A stretch of DNA of 64,000 bases from Devosia algicola (GTDB lineage: Bacteria; Pseudomonadota; Alphaproteobacteria; Rhizobiales; Devosiaceae). The notes below the pieces were generated by a model. That model saw nothing but the letters and a program-made list of their open reading frames with translations, searched no databases and had not been told where the DNA came from. The DNA lies in contig NZ_CP118246.1 of the NCBI RefSeq assembly GCF_028816455.1, positions 3,486,501 to 3,550,500 of the forward strand, read 5' to 3'. Position numbers and translations under genes: made by a program. The first letter of the stretch is position 1; each line of letters begins with the position of its first letter. Shown here piece by piece: positions 10,177 to 20,049 of the stretch.

Positions 10177-12180
10177 ATGCGTTTTCGCCAGATTCATCTC
10201 GATTTCCATACCTCCGGACGCATTCCCGACATTGGTTCGAAATTTGACCCAAAGGCCTTCGGCAAGGCATTCAAGGACGCCTATGTCGACAGCGTCACGG
10301 TCTTTTCCAAATGCCACCATGGATACTCATATCACCCCACCAAAGTGGGCGAGATGCATCCGCATCTCGAGTTCGACCTGTTGCGTGGCCAACTGGATGC
10401 TTTGCATGCCGAAAACATCAACGCGCCGATTTACCTGACCGCAACCTGGGACGAACTGGCCGCCTTCAACCATCCCGAATGGCGAACTGTTGCCCCTGAC
10501 GGCTCCCTGCCGCGTTTCATGAGCGAGCCAAACGGGGCCGGGTGGGCCAGCCTTGATTTCTCCACCCCCTATCTCGACTATCTATGCAATCAAGTCGAAG
10601 AGGTAATGGAGAACTATCCGGACGGGGACGGTATTTTCATGGATATTTCCTGGCAATTGCCCTCAATATCCGCATCGGCTCAGGCGCAGATGGAAAAGCA
10701 GGGTCTGGATTGGACCGACCCCGACGACCGCGCCAAGTTTACCATCCAGTCGTCGGAAAATTTCTTCCAGCGGGTGCAGGACGCCGTTGTCAAACACAAT
10801 CCGAAAACGCCCCTGTTCTTCAATTCCGGCCATATTCGCAAAGGCATGCGCCAACACTATCACCAGCACTACACTCACCTCGAACTGGAATCGCTGCCAA
10901 CAGCGGGTTGGGGCTATGAACATTTCCCCTTGAGCGCTCGCTATGTGGAACAGATGGACATGCCATTCCTCGGCATGACCGGAAAATTCCATTATCACTG
11001 GGGTGAGGTGGGGGGCTACAAGAAGCCCGACGCCATGATCTACGAATGCGGCGCCATGATCGCGCAGGGCGCGCGCTGCTCCATCGGCGATCATCTGCAC
11101 CCGACCGCCGCGATCGACAATTCGACCATGCGCGTCATCGCACCAGCCTATAAGTGGGTAGCAGAACGCGAGGCGTGGGCCGAAGGCAGCACCAACCGCG
11201 CCGAAATCGGCCTTGTCAGTGTTGAGGCGATGAGCCGCAATACATTGTCGGATCGGCCCAACAAGACCTATGCTGCCGATGAAGGTGCCGTGCGTATTCT
11301 GATGGAAGGCCAGTTTACCTTCGACGTGCTTGACCGGGAAAGCGATCTCTCCGGCTATCGTCTCATTATACTGCCTGACGAAATTTCCCTCGATGACGCC
11401 TATCGCGCCAAACTTCGGACTTATGCGGATGCGGGTGGCAAGGTGTTGACGACTGGCGCCAGTGGCATTGATGCCGACACGGGATTTCTGTTCGATGTTG
11501 GCGCAACCTGGCAAGGCGTCTCCGAAATGGCGGGCGGCGACTATTTGCTGCCGACCCCAGACTGGCGCGCCGATGGTATCGACGAGCCACTGTTCATGTA
11601 TCAGCCGGCCCAATTGATCAGCGTCAAGGACGGCGAAACTCTGGGCGATGTCTATTTCCCATATTTCGACCGGACACCGCGCCATTTTTCGGGACATGTG
11701 AATGCACCAAGCTGCCCCGACGCATCCGGCTTTGCGGCGGGCGTGCGCAAGGGCAATTTTACCCACATCGCTCACCCGATATTCTCCTGCTACCGGCAGG
11801 CGGGTGCGGTTTCCATGCTCGAAATTGCCGAAAAAGCCATCAGATCAGCGTTGGGCGGCGACAAAGCCGTCACCACCAGTCTGCCGCGTGCCGGTCGCGT
11901 GACCGTGCGTAATCAGGCCAAGCAAAACCGGGACGTGGTGCATCTCCTGCATGCGACGCCTGCATTGCGGGGCAATTTGCGGGGATCAAACATTCAGCCG
12001 ATCCAGGATCTGGTCACCCTGCACGACATCGCCGTCTCCATGCACGTCGACGGTAAAGTCGCCGAGGTCAAGATTGTGCCGGACAATACCGTCTTGGCCC
12101 ACGATTTGAAGGGCGACATCCTGTCCTTCAAGGTGCCCGAAGTGCGCGGTCATCAAATGATCGAAATCAGCTATTCCTGA
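10177..12180 (+). CDS. GHL6 / GH151-like glycoside hydrolase with beta-galactosidase trimerisation domain (putative alpha-L-fucosidase)
   Basis: 667-residue protein without a signal peptide, hence cytoplasmic. The first 380 residues look like the GHL6 TIM barrel: FRQIHLDFHTSGRIPDIG, VTVFSKCHHGYSYHPTKVG, DGIFMDISWQ with acidic residues on strand ends, and FFNSGHI. A flavodoxin-like GH42 M-type domain follows (RLIILPDEISLDDAYRAKLRTYADAGGKVLTTG) and then a beta domain. CAZy family GH151 alpha-L-fucosidases share this order, but I cannot assign the linkage by eye. It is the last gene of the LacI-controlled sugar operon, so it likely cleaves the imported oligosaccharide or glycoside inside the cell. 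Confidence 0.75.
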   Translation: MRFRQIHLDFHTSGRIPDIGSKFDPKAFGKAFKDAYVDSVTVFSKCHHGYSYHPTKVGEMHPHLEFDLLRGQLDALHAENINAPIYLTATWDELAAFNHPEWRTVAPDGSLPRFMSEPNGAGWASLDFSTPYLDYLCNQVEEVMENYPDGDGIFMDISWQLPSISASAQAQMEKQGLDWTDPDDRAKFTIQSSENFFQRVQDAVVKHNPKTPLFFNSGHIRKGMRQHYHQHYTHLELESLPTAGWGYEHFPLSARYVEQMDMPFLGMTGKFHYHWGEVGGYKKPDAMIYECGAMIAQGARCSIGDHLHPTAAIDNSTMRVIAPAYKWVAEREAWAEGSTNRAEIGLVSVEAMSRNTLSDRPNKTYAADEGAVRILMEGQFTFDVLDRESDLSGYRLIILPDEISLDDAYRAKLRTYADAGGKVLTTGASGIDADTGFLFDVGATWQGVSEMAGGDYLLPTPDWRADGIDEPLFMYQPAQLISVKDGETLGDVYFPYFDRTPRHFSGHVNAPSCPDASGFAAGVRKGNFTHIAHPIFSCYRQAGAVSMLEIAEKAIRSALGGDKAVTTSLPRAGRVTVRNQAKQNRDVVHLLHATPALRGNLRGSNIQPIQDLVTLHDIAVSMHVDGKVAEVKIVPDNTVLAHDLKGDILSFKVPEVRGHQMIEISYS

Positions 12181-12255
12181 AACGGTTTCTCGGGCCCACT
12201 ATCGAGGGTAGATTCAAACAATTTTGGCACGCGTGCGCCAGAATAAGTAAATGCG

Positions 12256-12313
12256 GAGGCTGCTGTCATCGATTGGCAAGTCATGACCTTGCTCAGTGGA
12301 TGTCGGCAGCCTC
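12256..12313. repeat. Imperfect inverted repeat between convergent operons
   Basis: Arms at 12256-12270 (GAGGCTGCTGTCATC) and 12298-12313 pair with about two mismatches around a 27-base loop. It lies between the ends of the glycosidase operon and the aminotransferase operon. There is no T-run, so it may be a Rho-independent-like barrier or an RNA-stabilising hairpin. Confidence 0.45.
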
Positions 12314-13223
12314 ACGAACCGCTCGGACGCTGCCCCTGCGCCTGCCCGACAATATCGAGCCCCACTAACGCGCTCCACGCGTTCAGTAGCCGCTTGGTAA
12401 TCGGCCCGACCTGACCATCGCCAACCGCCAGCCCGTTAAAGCGTGTTGCTGGCATGATGCAATAGGGTGTGCTGGTGAAAAATACTTCGTCCGCCGTCGC
12501 CAGATCATAGGGCTGCAGTATGGTTTGGACAGTTGGAATACCCAAACTGTCTGCCAGATCGAGCGCCACCTGGCGGCTAAGACCCTCCAGACAATTTGCG
12601 GTGGTCGGCGTTTTGAGCACACCATCCGACACCAGAAAAATGTTGCCGCCCTTGTTTTCGGCGACATTGCCATGAACGTCCAGAATGACGCTTTGCGCCA
12701 GCGGGTCAACCAGCTTGGCTTCCATTTCGGCCAACGTGTAGGCCATGCGACTGCGATTCTTGATCCGCGCGTCGAGCGACTGGGCGGGAATGGCGCGGCT
12801 CATCGGTGTGACTGCGTGGCACCCCTTGGTGTAAAAGTCGACCCAAGGCAATAAATTCATCGGCTGGGTAAAGATCATGACCGTTGCCGAACCCTGCTGA
12901 ACCGTAGGATCAGCCCCGGCGATCGCCAGGCCGCGGGACACATTGTGCACGATCCAGCAGTCATCATCGGGGCTCATCATGCCCAGATTTGCCGCCAGAA
13001 CGTCCTGTGTGATTTTCAGCATGGTGTCGGCGCTGCACTGCGGGTCGATCCGGGTGACTTTGAAGGACTTATAAAGTCGCCCTATATGCTCTTCCAGCTT
13101 GAACGGCTTATGAGCAAAAGTGCGGGTCGACTCGGTTACTGTGTCCCCGAGCATGACCGCGCTATCAAATATCGATATGCGCGCCTGCGATTCCGGCACC
13201 ATTTCGCCGGAGATATAGACCAT
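12312..13223 (-). CDS. Class IV (D-amino acid / branched-chain type) aminotransferase
   Basis: Fold-type IV PLP enzyme, 303 residues, starting at ATG 13223 (MVYISGEMVPESQARISIFD). The PLP lysine lies in DARIKNRSRM; the usual LLDxxGNVAE-like strand is present as VILDVHGNVAENKGGNIFLV, and EVFFTSTPY follows. Members act on D-alanine, branched-chain amino acids or aminodeoxychorismate. Its place at the end of an amino-compound catabolic operon suggests amino group removal from a breakdown intermediate. Substrate is not determined. Confidence 0.85.
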   Translation of the reverse strand: MVYISGEMVPESQARISIFDSAVMLGDTVTESTRTFAHKPFKLEEHIGRLYKSFKVTRIDPQCSADTMLKITQDVLAANLGMMSPDDDCWIVHNVSRGLAIAGADPTVQQGSATVMIFTQPMNLLPWVDFYTKGCHAVTPMSRAIPAQSLDARIKNRSRMAYTLAEMEAKLVDPLAQSVILDVHGNVAENKGGNIFLVSDGVLKTPTTANCLEGLSRQVALDLADSLGIPTVQTILQPYDLATADEVFFTSTPYCIMPATRFNGLAVGDGQVGPITKRLLNAWSALVGLDIVGQAQGQRPSGS

Positions 13224-13246
13224 TCGTTCCTGCACGATTTCCCCCT

Positions 13247-13711
13247 TTACAGACGAAACGATAATGGTGTTTCCAGTGTATGCACCACGCCATCCTCGCC
13301 GCTTTGGCTGCGCCACATCATCATGGCAATACGGGCGTCCGCGTCCAGAACCGTCAGGCCCGCGTGCCAGACATTGGTGTGAATACACACTGCGTCACCA
13401 ATCCCGGCCACAAAGCAGCGCGCCTCGCCAATGTCGGGCGCACCATCCGCCTGAGAAGGCATGAGGCAGACCAGCCATCGCGTCTTGCTCACGGCAAAAA
13501 ATGTCTGGGCGCTATGAGGGTGTCGTTCCAGCGTCGAAATCTGGATCGGCCCTTCGGCGATCTTTTGGGGGCACAGGATTGCCATGCCATGGTGACCCGG
13601 CGCATCGTCATGGGCAACGACTTGTGGCAGATCGCGATATTGCCCATCGGGGGCGGCGAGCAGCAGAGCCAAGTCGCCTAGACCGTCCTGGGTTATCGGT
13701 TCAATTTGCAT
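13247..13711 (-). CDS. Ureidoglycolate lyase (AllA)-like cupin protein
   Basis: 154 residues with the AllA-type beta barrel. The motif ERHPHSAQTFFAV supplies the conserved HPxSxQ element and WHAGLTVLD lies near the end. In purine breakdown AllA makes glyoxylate and urea from ureidoglycolate, but no allantoin gene is nearby. It may therefore act on another alpha-ureido or alpha-hydroxy acid. It lies between two aminotransferase genes with 12-23 base gaps, as part of the same operon. Confidence 0.75.
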   Translation of the reverse strand: MQIEPITQDGLGDLALLLAAPDGQYRDLPQVVAHDDAPGHHGMAILCPQKIAEGPIQISTLERHPHSAQTFFAVSKTRWLVCLMPSQADGAPDIGEARCFVAGIGDAVCIHTNVWHAGLTVLDADARIAMMMWRSQSGEDGVVHTLETPLSFRL

Positions 13712-13723
13712 GGCACGCCTCTT

Positions 13724-15029
13724 TCAGTTCAAGCGTTTGAAACCGCTGTGACACACCGGCCCCTTGAGTAATCCCATGACATCGCGGCCATTCTCACACT
13801 CAGCGATCAGTGCGAATATTGGGTCCAGTGCTTCGAAATAGCCGTCGACGATATCGGTTGTGTGAGCGGTACTGGCGTAAAAGCTCGTGGCTGCGAGATA
13901 GCCCTTGTCCAGCATCTCCTGGGTGATCAGAGTCTTGTAGGCCAGCCCATTTGGTCCCGCGAGGGCAAAGCCGGTTAGCGCGGCCAAACCACTGGTGGTA
14001 ATGGTGAGACCGTGCTTGTCGGCAAGCGCCTGCCAACGGCGGGTCACCTCACTGCCGGTTCGCGTGATCATTTCCCACGACTTTTCCCGCTCCATCACCT
14101 CAAGCGTTGCCAGAGCGGCAGCCGAGCCAAGGCGCTCGGTCCAGAAAGTGCTGCTGATAAAGGAGGTTTGCGCGGCCTCCATCACGGCACGGCGGCCAAT
14201 GACGACAGTCGCCGCATAGCCATTGCCAAGCGCCTTGCCGAACACCGCCATGTCCGGCTCGACGCCAAAACCCTTGTGCAGTCCGCCAAATTCCTGTCGA
14301 AACCCCGAAGTACATTCGTCAAATATCAGCACCACGCCATGCGCGCTGGCCAATGATCTGACGCGTTGCAGAAAGTCATTCTCGGGGGGATGGTTGCGCA
14401 TCACCTCCATCTTGATGGCTGCAAGATTTTGGCCGCGCACGATCTGTTCAAGTTGGCCGAAATCATTGTAGGTGAACGGCACTGTGCTACCGGCCAGATC
14501 GTGGGGCACGCCATTGGGATTGAGCCCTGGCAGCAGATGGCCCGCCAGCTTCTCGCTGTCGCCAAGATTTGCCGCGAGATACCAATCGTGCCAGCCATGA
14601 TAGCCACAGATCGCCACCTTGTCGCGCCCGGTTGCGGCCCTGGCAATGCGTATGGCAATGGCATTGGCCTCGCCGCCAGTGCGCGCAAAGCGGGCCATGT
14701 CCGACCAGGGATGCAACCCGACAAGGCGTTCGGCCAGAGCCTACTTCCTCGGGCGCATTCAGGGTCGACATATTGCCTAAATCAACGATGTTTCGCACGG
14801 CATCGTCGACTTCAGGATGGCCGTAACCCAGCGTATTGGTGCCCACCGACATGAGGCCCATATCGATATATTCAATCCCGTCGAGATCCCAGACCCGACA
14901 CCCCTTGGCTTTGGAAAAATAGGCTGGCCAGCGGTCTGGCAAGAACATCTCCGGGCGTTTGGAGAGCAGCATGTTGCCGCCCGCGATCACCGTTTTTGCA
15001 CGTTTCCAGAGATCCTGCCCGCTGCCCAA
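13724..15029 (-). CDS. Class III aminotransferase, glutamate-1-semialdehyde aminomutase-like, frameshifted
   Basis: Fold-type I PLP enzyme, about 434 residues when repaired. It has GLMSVGTNTLGYGHPEVD near the N-terminus, GGEANAIAIRIARAATGRDKVAICGYHGWHDWY (phosphate site), DECTSGFR (the cofactor Asp) and the Schiff-base lysine in AVFGKALGNGY. The reading frame breaks at GAGCCT 14737-14742 on the plus strand; removing one base gives NAPEEVALAERLVGLHPW. The start is most likely TTG 15029, behind GGAGGG with a short spacer. It resembles HemL, but its catabolic neighbours suggest a substrate other than glutamate semialdehyde. Confidence 0.85.
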
Positions 15030-15062
15030 TTTGCCCTCCAGCGCTATCAGAGACGTAATAAT

Positions 15063-15993
15063 TCAGAGTGCGTCGAGGAAATTGACGCCTACCAAATTTC
15101 GCTCTTTCTTGAGCCTGGCGGAAGTCATTTTTGAGCGCTTCTTCGGCCTCGGCGTCATAGTAATTTGAGAATGGGCGTCTGCAATAACCCGCGTCAGCGC
15201 CCTGCCAGGCCATCCCCCGCTTGATCACCGCCATCAGACTGCGGCTCACCCCAAAGAAGATGACAGCGTTTGCCGTTTCCTGCAGCGCCTGTGCCCGCGC
15301 CAGGTCTTTCGCCGCAATCGCATCGCGAATGCCAATAAACAATTCCGGCATCAGATTGTAAAGTGAGCCGATAATGCCGTCAGCGCCGAACGAGAGCCCT
15401 GACATCGCCATTTCATCGGCGCCCGAATAGACCACGAAATCCTTGCTGATTTCGGCCTTGATCCGCATTATTTCAAAGTGGGTCGGGGCGGTATATTTGA
15501 TCCCCTCGACGCCCTTGATCTGCGCCAGCTTGGAGATCATGTCAAAACCGAACAGGCCCGCCAGCGGCACATTGTAGACGATCATCGGCAGATCGGTGGA
15601 TGCGGTTAGGTCAGCATAATAGCCGAGCACCTCATGCTGTGGAAACGACCAGTAGAACGGGGGCACCGACGATAGCGCATCAACACCGGTTTCCTGTGCA
15701 TGCTGGGCCAGATCAACCGACAAATGCGTGCCGATGGCGCCGATATGGGCCATGACGGGCACGCGCCCCGCCACTTCATCCACCACCACCTCGACAACCC
15801 GCTTGCGCTCTTCGGGCGACATCAGAAACGTTTCCCCTGTGCTGCCGGTCAGATAAAATCCATCTACCTTGCGCGCCAGAAGGAAGCGCACGCACGCCCG
15901 CATCCGCTTCTCGTCAAAGGCCTCATTTTCATCGAACGGGGTAATCAGGGCCGGGATTACACCGGTGATATCGCTTAGTTTGAAAGCAGGCAT
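15063..15993 (-). CDS. DHDPS/N-acetylneuraminate lyase family aldolase, frameshifted at C-terminus
   Basis: TIM-barrel Schiff-base lyase/synthase of about 309 residues. Motifs: GSTGETFLMS (pyruvate-carboxylate binding), IVYNVPLAG (proton-relay Tyr) and GVEGIKYTAPTH (Schiff-base Lys). Start ATG 15993 has GGAG upstream. The frame breaks at GAGCCT 15111-15116; the repaired end is NDFRQLKKERNLVGVNFLDAL with a stop at 15063. Enzymes of this family split or form 2-oxo acids from pyruvate plus an aldehyde. In a Dpp-linked operon it probably cleaves a keto-deoxy acid. True lysine-pathway DapA is less likely because of context. Confidence 0.85.
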
Positions 15994-16049
15994 TTCCAAC
16001 TCCGGGAAAAAATAGTCGCGAATATTTCATTATGGGTGGGGTAGGGCGC

Positions 16050-17063
16050 TCAGACCGCCTCGGGCAGGTCGACCAGATGGCAGGAGGCAAAATGGTCTCG
16101 TCCATCCACCTCATAGCGCTTGAGCTTGGGGACGTCGGTCTTGCATCGTTCGATGGCGCTTTGGCAGCGTGGATGGAACGGACAGCCGCTCGGCGGATTG
16201 ACCGGGCTGGGTACATCACCCTCAAGCACGATCCGGTCCGTCTGCTTGTCCAGATCGGCCACGGGTACGGCTGACAATAGCGCCTTGGTATAGGGGTGCA
16301 GCGTATGGGCGTATAATTCTTCGGAGTCGCACAATTCTACCACCCGCCCGAGATACATCACCGCGATCCGGTCGCAGATATATTCGGTCACGCTCAGATC
16401 GTGGGTAATGAAAACATAGGTCAGGTTTTTTTCCTGCTTCAGCTTCATCAGCAATTGCAGGACCTGAGCTTGAATGGACACATCGAGCGCACTGACAGCC
16501 TCGTCGCAGACAATCAGTTCAGGCCCAATGCTCAAGGCCCGGGCAATCCCAATTCGCTGGCGCTGGCCGCCTGAAAACTCATGGGGATAGCGATCCATAT
16601 ATTCGGGGCGCATATTTACCGCTTCGAGCAGGTCGCCAATAATCTTGCGCCGTTCCGCCCGTGATTTGACGCCATATTTCTTGAGTGGGTCTTCAAGCGA
16701 GCCAAAAATTGTAAAGGCCGGGTTGAGCGAGGAGTGCGGGTCCTGGAACACGATTTGCAATTTCTTGCGATAGGGCACCAGACCCTCATTATCGAGGGTT
16801 GTCAGATCAGTCTGCTCGTCGCCGGAGCAATAGATCACCTGGCCTTCGCTCGATTCAACCAGCCGCAGGATGGCCTTGCCCAAGGTGGTTTTGCCACAGC
16901 CGCTTTCGCCAACCACACCGAGCACTTCGCCGCGATAGATATCGAGATCAACGCCGTCTACCGCTTTGACGTGGCCCACAGTGCGTTTGAACACGCCCGC
17001 CTTGACCGGAAAATGCGCTTTCAGATCACGCAGCTTGAGAATGACATCCTTATTCTGCTGCAT
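16050..17063 (-). CDS. Oligopeptide/dipeptide ABC transporter ATP-binding protein (DppF type)
   Basis: About 337 residues: Walker A GESGCGKTTLGK, Q-loop IVFQDPHSSLNP, signature EFSGGQRQRIGIARAL, Walker B ELIVCDEAVSALD, and the family-specific C-terminal cysteine cluster GCPFHPRCQSAIERC, which binds a 4Fe-4S cluster in some members. Start ATG 17063 (MQQNKDVIL) overlaps the upstream ATPase by 14 bases; ATG 17081 is an alternative. Confidence 0.92.
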   Translation of the reverse strand: MQQNKDVILKLRDLKAHFPVKAGVFKRTVGHVKAVDGVDLDIYRGEVLGVVGESGCGKTTLGKAILRLVESSEGQVIYCSGDEQTDLTTLDNEGLVPYRKKLQIVFQDPHSSLNPAFTIFGSLEDPLKKYGVKSRAERRKIIGDLLEAVNMRPEYMDRYPHEFSGGQRQRIGIARALSIGPELIVCDEAVSALDVSIQAQVLQLLMKLKQEKNLTYVFITHDLSVTEYICDRIAVMYLGRVVELCDSEELYAHTLHPYTKALLSAVPVADLDKQTDRIVLEGDVPSPVNPPSGCPFHPRCQSAIERCKTDVPKLKRYEVDGRDHFASCHLVDLPEAV

Positions 17064-18066
17064 TGGCCCCAACCTCTTCATGACGCCAGCACATAACCCG
17101 ATGCGTCCGTCCAATCTGGGTTTCCTCGGGCATGACATCGCAGGCGTCGATGCGATAGGCGCAACGATCCGCGAACTGGCAGCCATTTGGCCGGTCATAG
17201 GGGTCAGGCGTCGAGCCTGGAATGGCCGTGATATCCTGATGTTTGCCCTTGCCCAACACCGGAATTGAGGCCAACAGGGCCCGCGTATAGGGATGGGTCG
17301 GGTTGCGCAGCACCTCATCGACCGTGCCCGCCTCCACAATATTGCCCATATACATGACCGCCACCTCGTCGGCGAGTTCGGCGACCACGCCCATGTCATG
17401 GGTAATCAGCATGATGGCGGTGCCATGCTCTTTTTTGAGTGTGTCCATCAGTTCAAATATTTGCGCCTGAATGGTCACGTCGAGCGCCGTCGTCGGCTCG
17501 TCCGCGATCAATATCTTGGGACTGCAGGACATGGCCATGGCAATCATGGCGCGCTGGCGCATGCCGCCCGAATAGCTGTGGGGATAGTCATCGACCCGAC
17601 TTTCGGGCAGCGAGATGCCCATGTCGCGCAATAGCTCGATTGCCCGTGTTTTATATTGCGTGCGCGTCAGGTCGGTATGATATTTGAGGCTCTCCGAAAT
17701 CTGAAAGCCAATGGTATAGACCGGGTTGAGCGCGGTCATCGGATCCTGAAAGATCATGGCGATTTCCGACCCGCGAATGGAGCGCATCTTCTCGCCATTG
17801 CGCTCAAGTTGGTCGATCCGTATGTCGCCATTTTCGGAGTGGTAGGTAATTTCACCCTCTTCAATCCGCGACAGCGTCGGCAGCAATTGCATGATGGTGG
17901 AGGCCGTAACGCTTTTGCCACAACCGCTCTCGCCGACAATGCACAGGGTCTTGCCCTTCTTGATGTCGAACGATACCCCGTTGACCGCCTTGTTGCAGCG
18001 CTTGTTGGTATAAAAGAAGGTCTTTAGGTTCTTGACGCTAAGGGCGACATCCTGATCCTGGGTCAT
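17050..18066 (-). CDS. Oligopeptide/dipeptide ABC transporter ATP-binding protein (DppD type)
   Basis: 338-residue partner ATPase. Walker [15 protein letters not shown]-loop [11 protein letters not shown], signature [15 protein letters not shown], Walker [14 protein letters not shown], and the cysteine motif [16 protein letters not shown] at the end are visible. Start ATG 18066 lies four bases after the permease stop. Confidence 0.94.
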   Translation of the reverse strand: MTQDQDVALSVKNLKTFFYTNKRCNKAVNGVSFDIKKGKTLCIVGESGCGKSVTASTIMQLLPTLSRIEEGEITYHSENGDIRIDQLERNGEKMRSIRGSEIAMIFQDPMTALNPVYTIGFQISESLKYHTDLTRTQYKTRAIELLRDMGISLPESRVDDYPHSYSGGMRQRAMIAMAMSCSPKILIADEPTTALDVTIQAQIFELMDTLKKEHGTAIMLITHDMGVVAELADEVAVMYMGNIVEAGTVDEVLRNPTHPYTRALLASIPVLGKGKHQDITAIPGSTPDPYDRPNGCQFADRCAYRIDACDVMPEETQIGRTHRVMCWRHEEVGANAAE

Positions 18067-18070
18067 GGCA

Positions 18071-19009
18071 TCACCCCTGCTGTGTTGGATCGGTGGCGTC
18101 GCGCAAACCGTCGCCGATGAAATTGACACTGAGCACGAACAGCGAGATGACAATGCCCACTGGCAACCAGACCCACCAATTATTCTCCAGGATACGCAAA
18201 TCCTGCGCCACATTGAGAATATTGCCCCAGGTTGGAATATCGAGCGGCACACCCAACCCAAGAAAACTCAATCCGGCCTCGGCCAGAATGAACGCCGCCG
18301 TACTCAGAGTGATGTTGACCATGATCGGCCCTAACGCGTTGGGCAGGATGTGCTTGTAGCAAATGATCGGCGTGCTTAGCCCGAAGCTGCGCAACGCCTG
18401 CACATATTCTTCCTCGCGCAGCGACAGCATGCGCGCTCGCGCCAAGCGATAGATACCGCCCCAACCGGTCAGGATAAAAATGATGATCAGATTGGACAGT
18501 GACTGTCCCAAAATGGCAACCAGTAGCAGCACAAGGATGATCTGGGGAAACGACATGAATATTTCGGATACGCGCATCGCCAGCGCATCGCGCCACCCGC
18601 CGACATAGCCGGTATAGCAACCGATCAACACGCCAACGACTGCTGAGGCCAGCGCGCTACCCAATCCGACCAAAATCGATATCTGCCCACCGTAGAGCAC
18701 CCGCGTAAGCAGGTCGCGCCCCACCTTGTCGGTGCCAAACCAATGTGCCCATGTGGGCGGCTTCAATATATTGCGCAGATCGATCGCGCGCGGATCATAT
18801 GGGGTCAGTAGCGGCGCCAGCACAGACACCAGCACAATGATCGTAAAGATCAGCAGCCCGATCGCGGCCAGGCGATTGCTCAGGAACTTGCGCGCAAACC
18901 GATAGCCCCTGGGGTTGGTCAGTTGCCCCGCTTCTTCGCGTCGGCGGATCAGGTCAAATTGCCGATCCAGGCGCGAGGTTTTGCGACCGGTCGTATTGGT
19001 CATGCTCAT
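18071..19009 (-). CDS. Oligopeptide/dipeptide ABC transporter permease (DppC type)
   Basis: 312 residues with a cytoplasmic N-terminal stretch, a first helix at about 47-68, the PxxxHWFGTDKVGRDLLTRVLYGGQ signature of DppC proteins and an EAA-like loop EEEYVQALRSFGLSTPIICYKHILPNA. It overlaps the DppB stop by four bases, indicating translational coupling. Confidence 0.95.
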   Translation of the reverse strand: MSMTNTTGRKTSRLDRQFDLIRRREEAGQLTNPRGYRFARKFLSNRLAAIGLLIFTIIVLVSVLAPLLTPYDPRAIDLRNILKPPTWAHWFGTDKVGRDLLTRVLYGGQISILVGLGSALASAVVGVLIGCYTGYVGGWRDALAMRVSEIFMSFPQIILVLLLVAILGQSLSNLIIIFILTGWGGIYRLARARMLSLREEEYVQALRSFGLSTPIICYKHILPNALGPIMVNITLSTAAFILAEAGLSFLGLGVPLDIPTWGNILNVAQDLRILENNWWVWLPVGIVISLFVLSVNFIGDGLRDATDPTQQG

Positions 19010-19968
19010 TTGTCCAACCTCACGCGCGGGTCGATCAGTGCAGTCAGAATGTCAACCAGCAGGCTGGCGGTGAGCACCGCCATGACCGAGAGCAGCGCGA
19101 TCATCATCACCAGCGGGTAGTCCTGGGAGCGCACGGCCGAGATAAATTCGCTGCCGACGCCGGGCCATTGAAAAACCTGTTCGATAATGACCGAGCCGCC
19201 GATCAGAACCGGCAATCGAAAGCCGATCAAAACGATAACCGGGGTCAACGCCACGCGAAAACCATGCAGCAGATTGACCCGCCATTCGGGCAAGCCCTTG
19301 CTGCGGGCGGTCTTGATATATTCCTTGCTCAAGGCATCAAGCATGGAGGAGCGCGCATAGCGCATCACCCCGGCCGTCATCATGATCGACAACACCAGCG
19401 CCGGCATGATGACATGGGGCAGGTGATCCCAATAGCTGTCATAGCCGGGCAGCAGGCGACCGCCGACCGGCAGCCATTGCAGCTTGAGGGCAAAAATCAA
19501 TATGGCCACAAGGCCAAAGAAAAACTCGGGTATCGATACGCCCAGCATACCGGTCACCGTCAACACATTGTCGGTGGTTGAGCCGCGCTTCAGGGCGCTG
19601 ATAACGCCAAGCACGCAGCCAAAAATGGTCGAAAATACCAGCGCCACTGCCGACAGCTCCAGCGTTGCCGGTAGTCGGTCGGCGAGAATGGCATGAATGG
19701 CGACGCCACCTGCGGTGCTATAGCCGAAATTGCCCTGCAGCATCCCTTGTAGCCAGATCCAGTACCGCACGATAAACGGTTGTTCCAGACCCAGAGACAC
19801 CCGCAACGCGTCCAGTCGCTCGGCGCTGATACTGGCCATCATTTCGGGGCTGATCATATGGGAAACAGCATCACCCGGCGTTAATTCAAGCCCAAGATAG
19901 ACCAGGAAACTGATGATCAGCGCCATGGGTATCAGGATCAGAATGCGTCGGATGACATAAGTGAGCAT
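19006..19968 (-). CDS. Oligopeptide/dipeptide ABC transporter permease (DppB type)
   Basis: 320 residues, six helices. The N-terminal MLTYVIRRILILIPM and the loop KEYIKTARSKGLPEWRVNLLHGFRVAL are typical of DppB. Start ATG 19968 was preferred because the upstream extension is not membrane-like. It lies about 80 bases downstream of the binding protein gene. Confidence 0.95.
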   Translation of the reverse strand: MLTYVIRRILILIPMALIISFLVYLGLELTPGDAVSHMISPEMMASISAERLDALRVSLGLEQPFIVRYWIWLQGMLQGNFGYSTAGGVAIHAILADRLPATLELSAVALVFSTIFGCVLGVISALKRGSTTDNVLTVTGMLGVSIPEFFFGLVAILIFALKLQWLPVGGRLLPGYDSYWDHLPHVIMPALVLSIMMTAGVMRYARSSMLDALSKEYIKTARSKGLPEWRVNLLHGFRVALTPVIVLIGFRLPVLIGGSVIIEQVFQWPGVGSEFISAVRSQDYPLVMMIALLSVMAVLTASLLVDILTALIDPRVRLDK

Positions 19969-20049
19969 TGACGGCCTTCTTGAAGGTCTTTGCGAGACGC
20001 TGCCGCAACACAATGCTGCGACAGCTATGCTTGAAAATCCAGTTGATCC

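Noticed and set aside
10663-11775. A 370-codon open frame on the minus strand.
   Set aside because: It lies fully antisense to the glycosidase gene, has no recognisable domain, and the glycosidase on the plus strand is strongly family-like.
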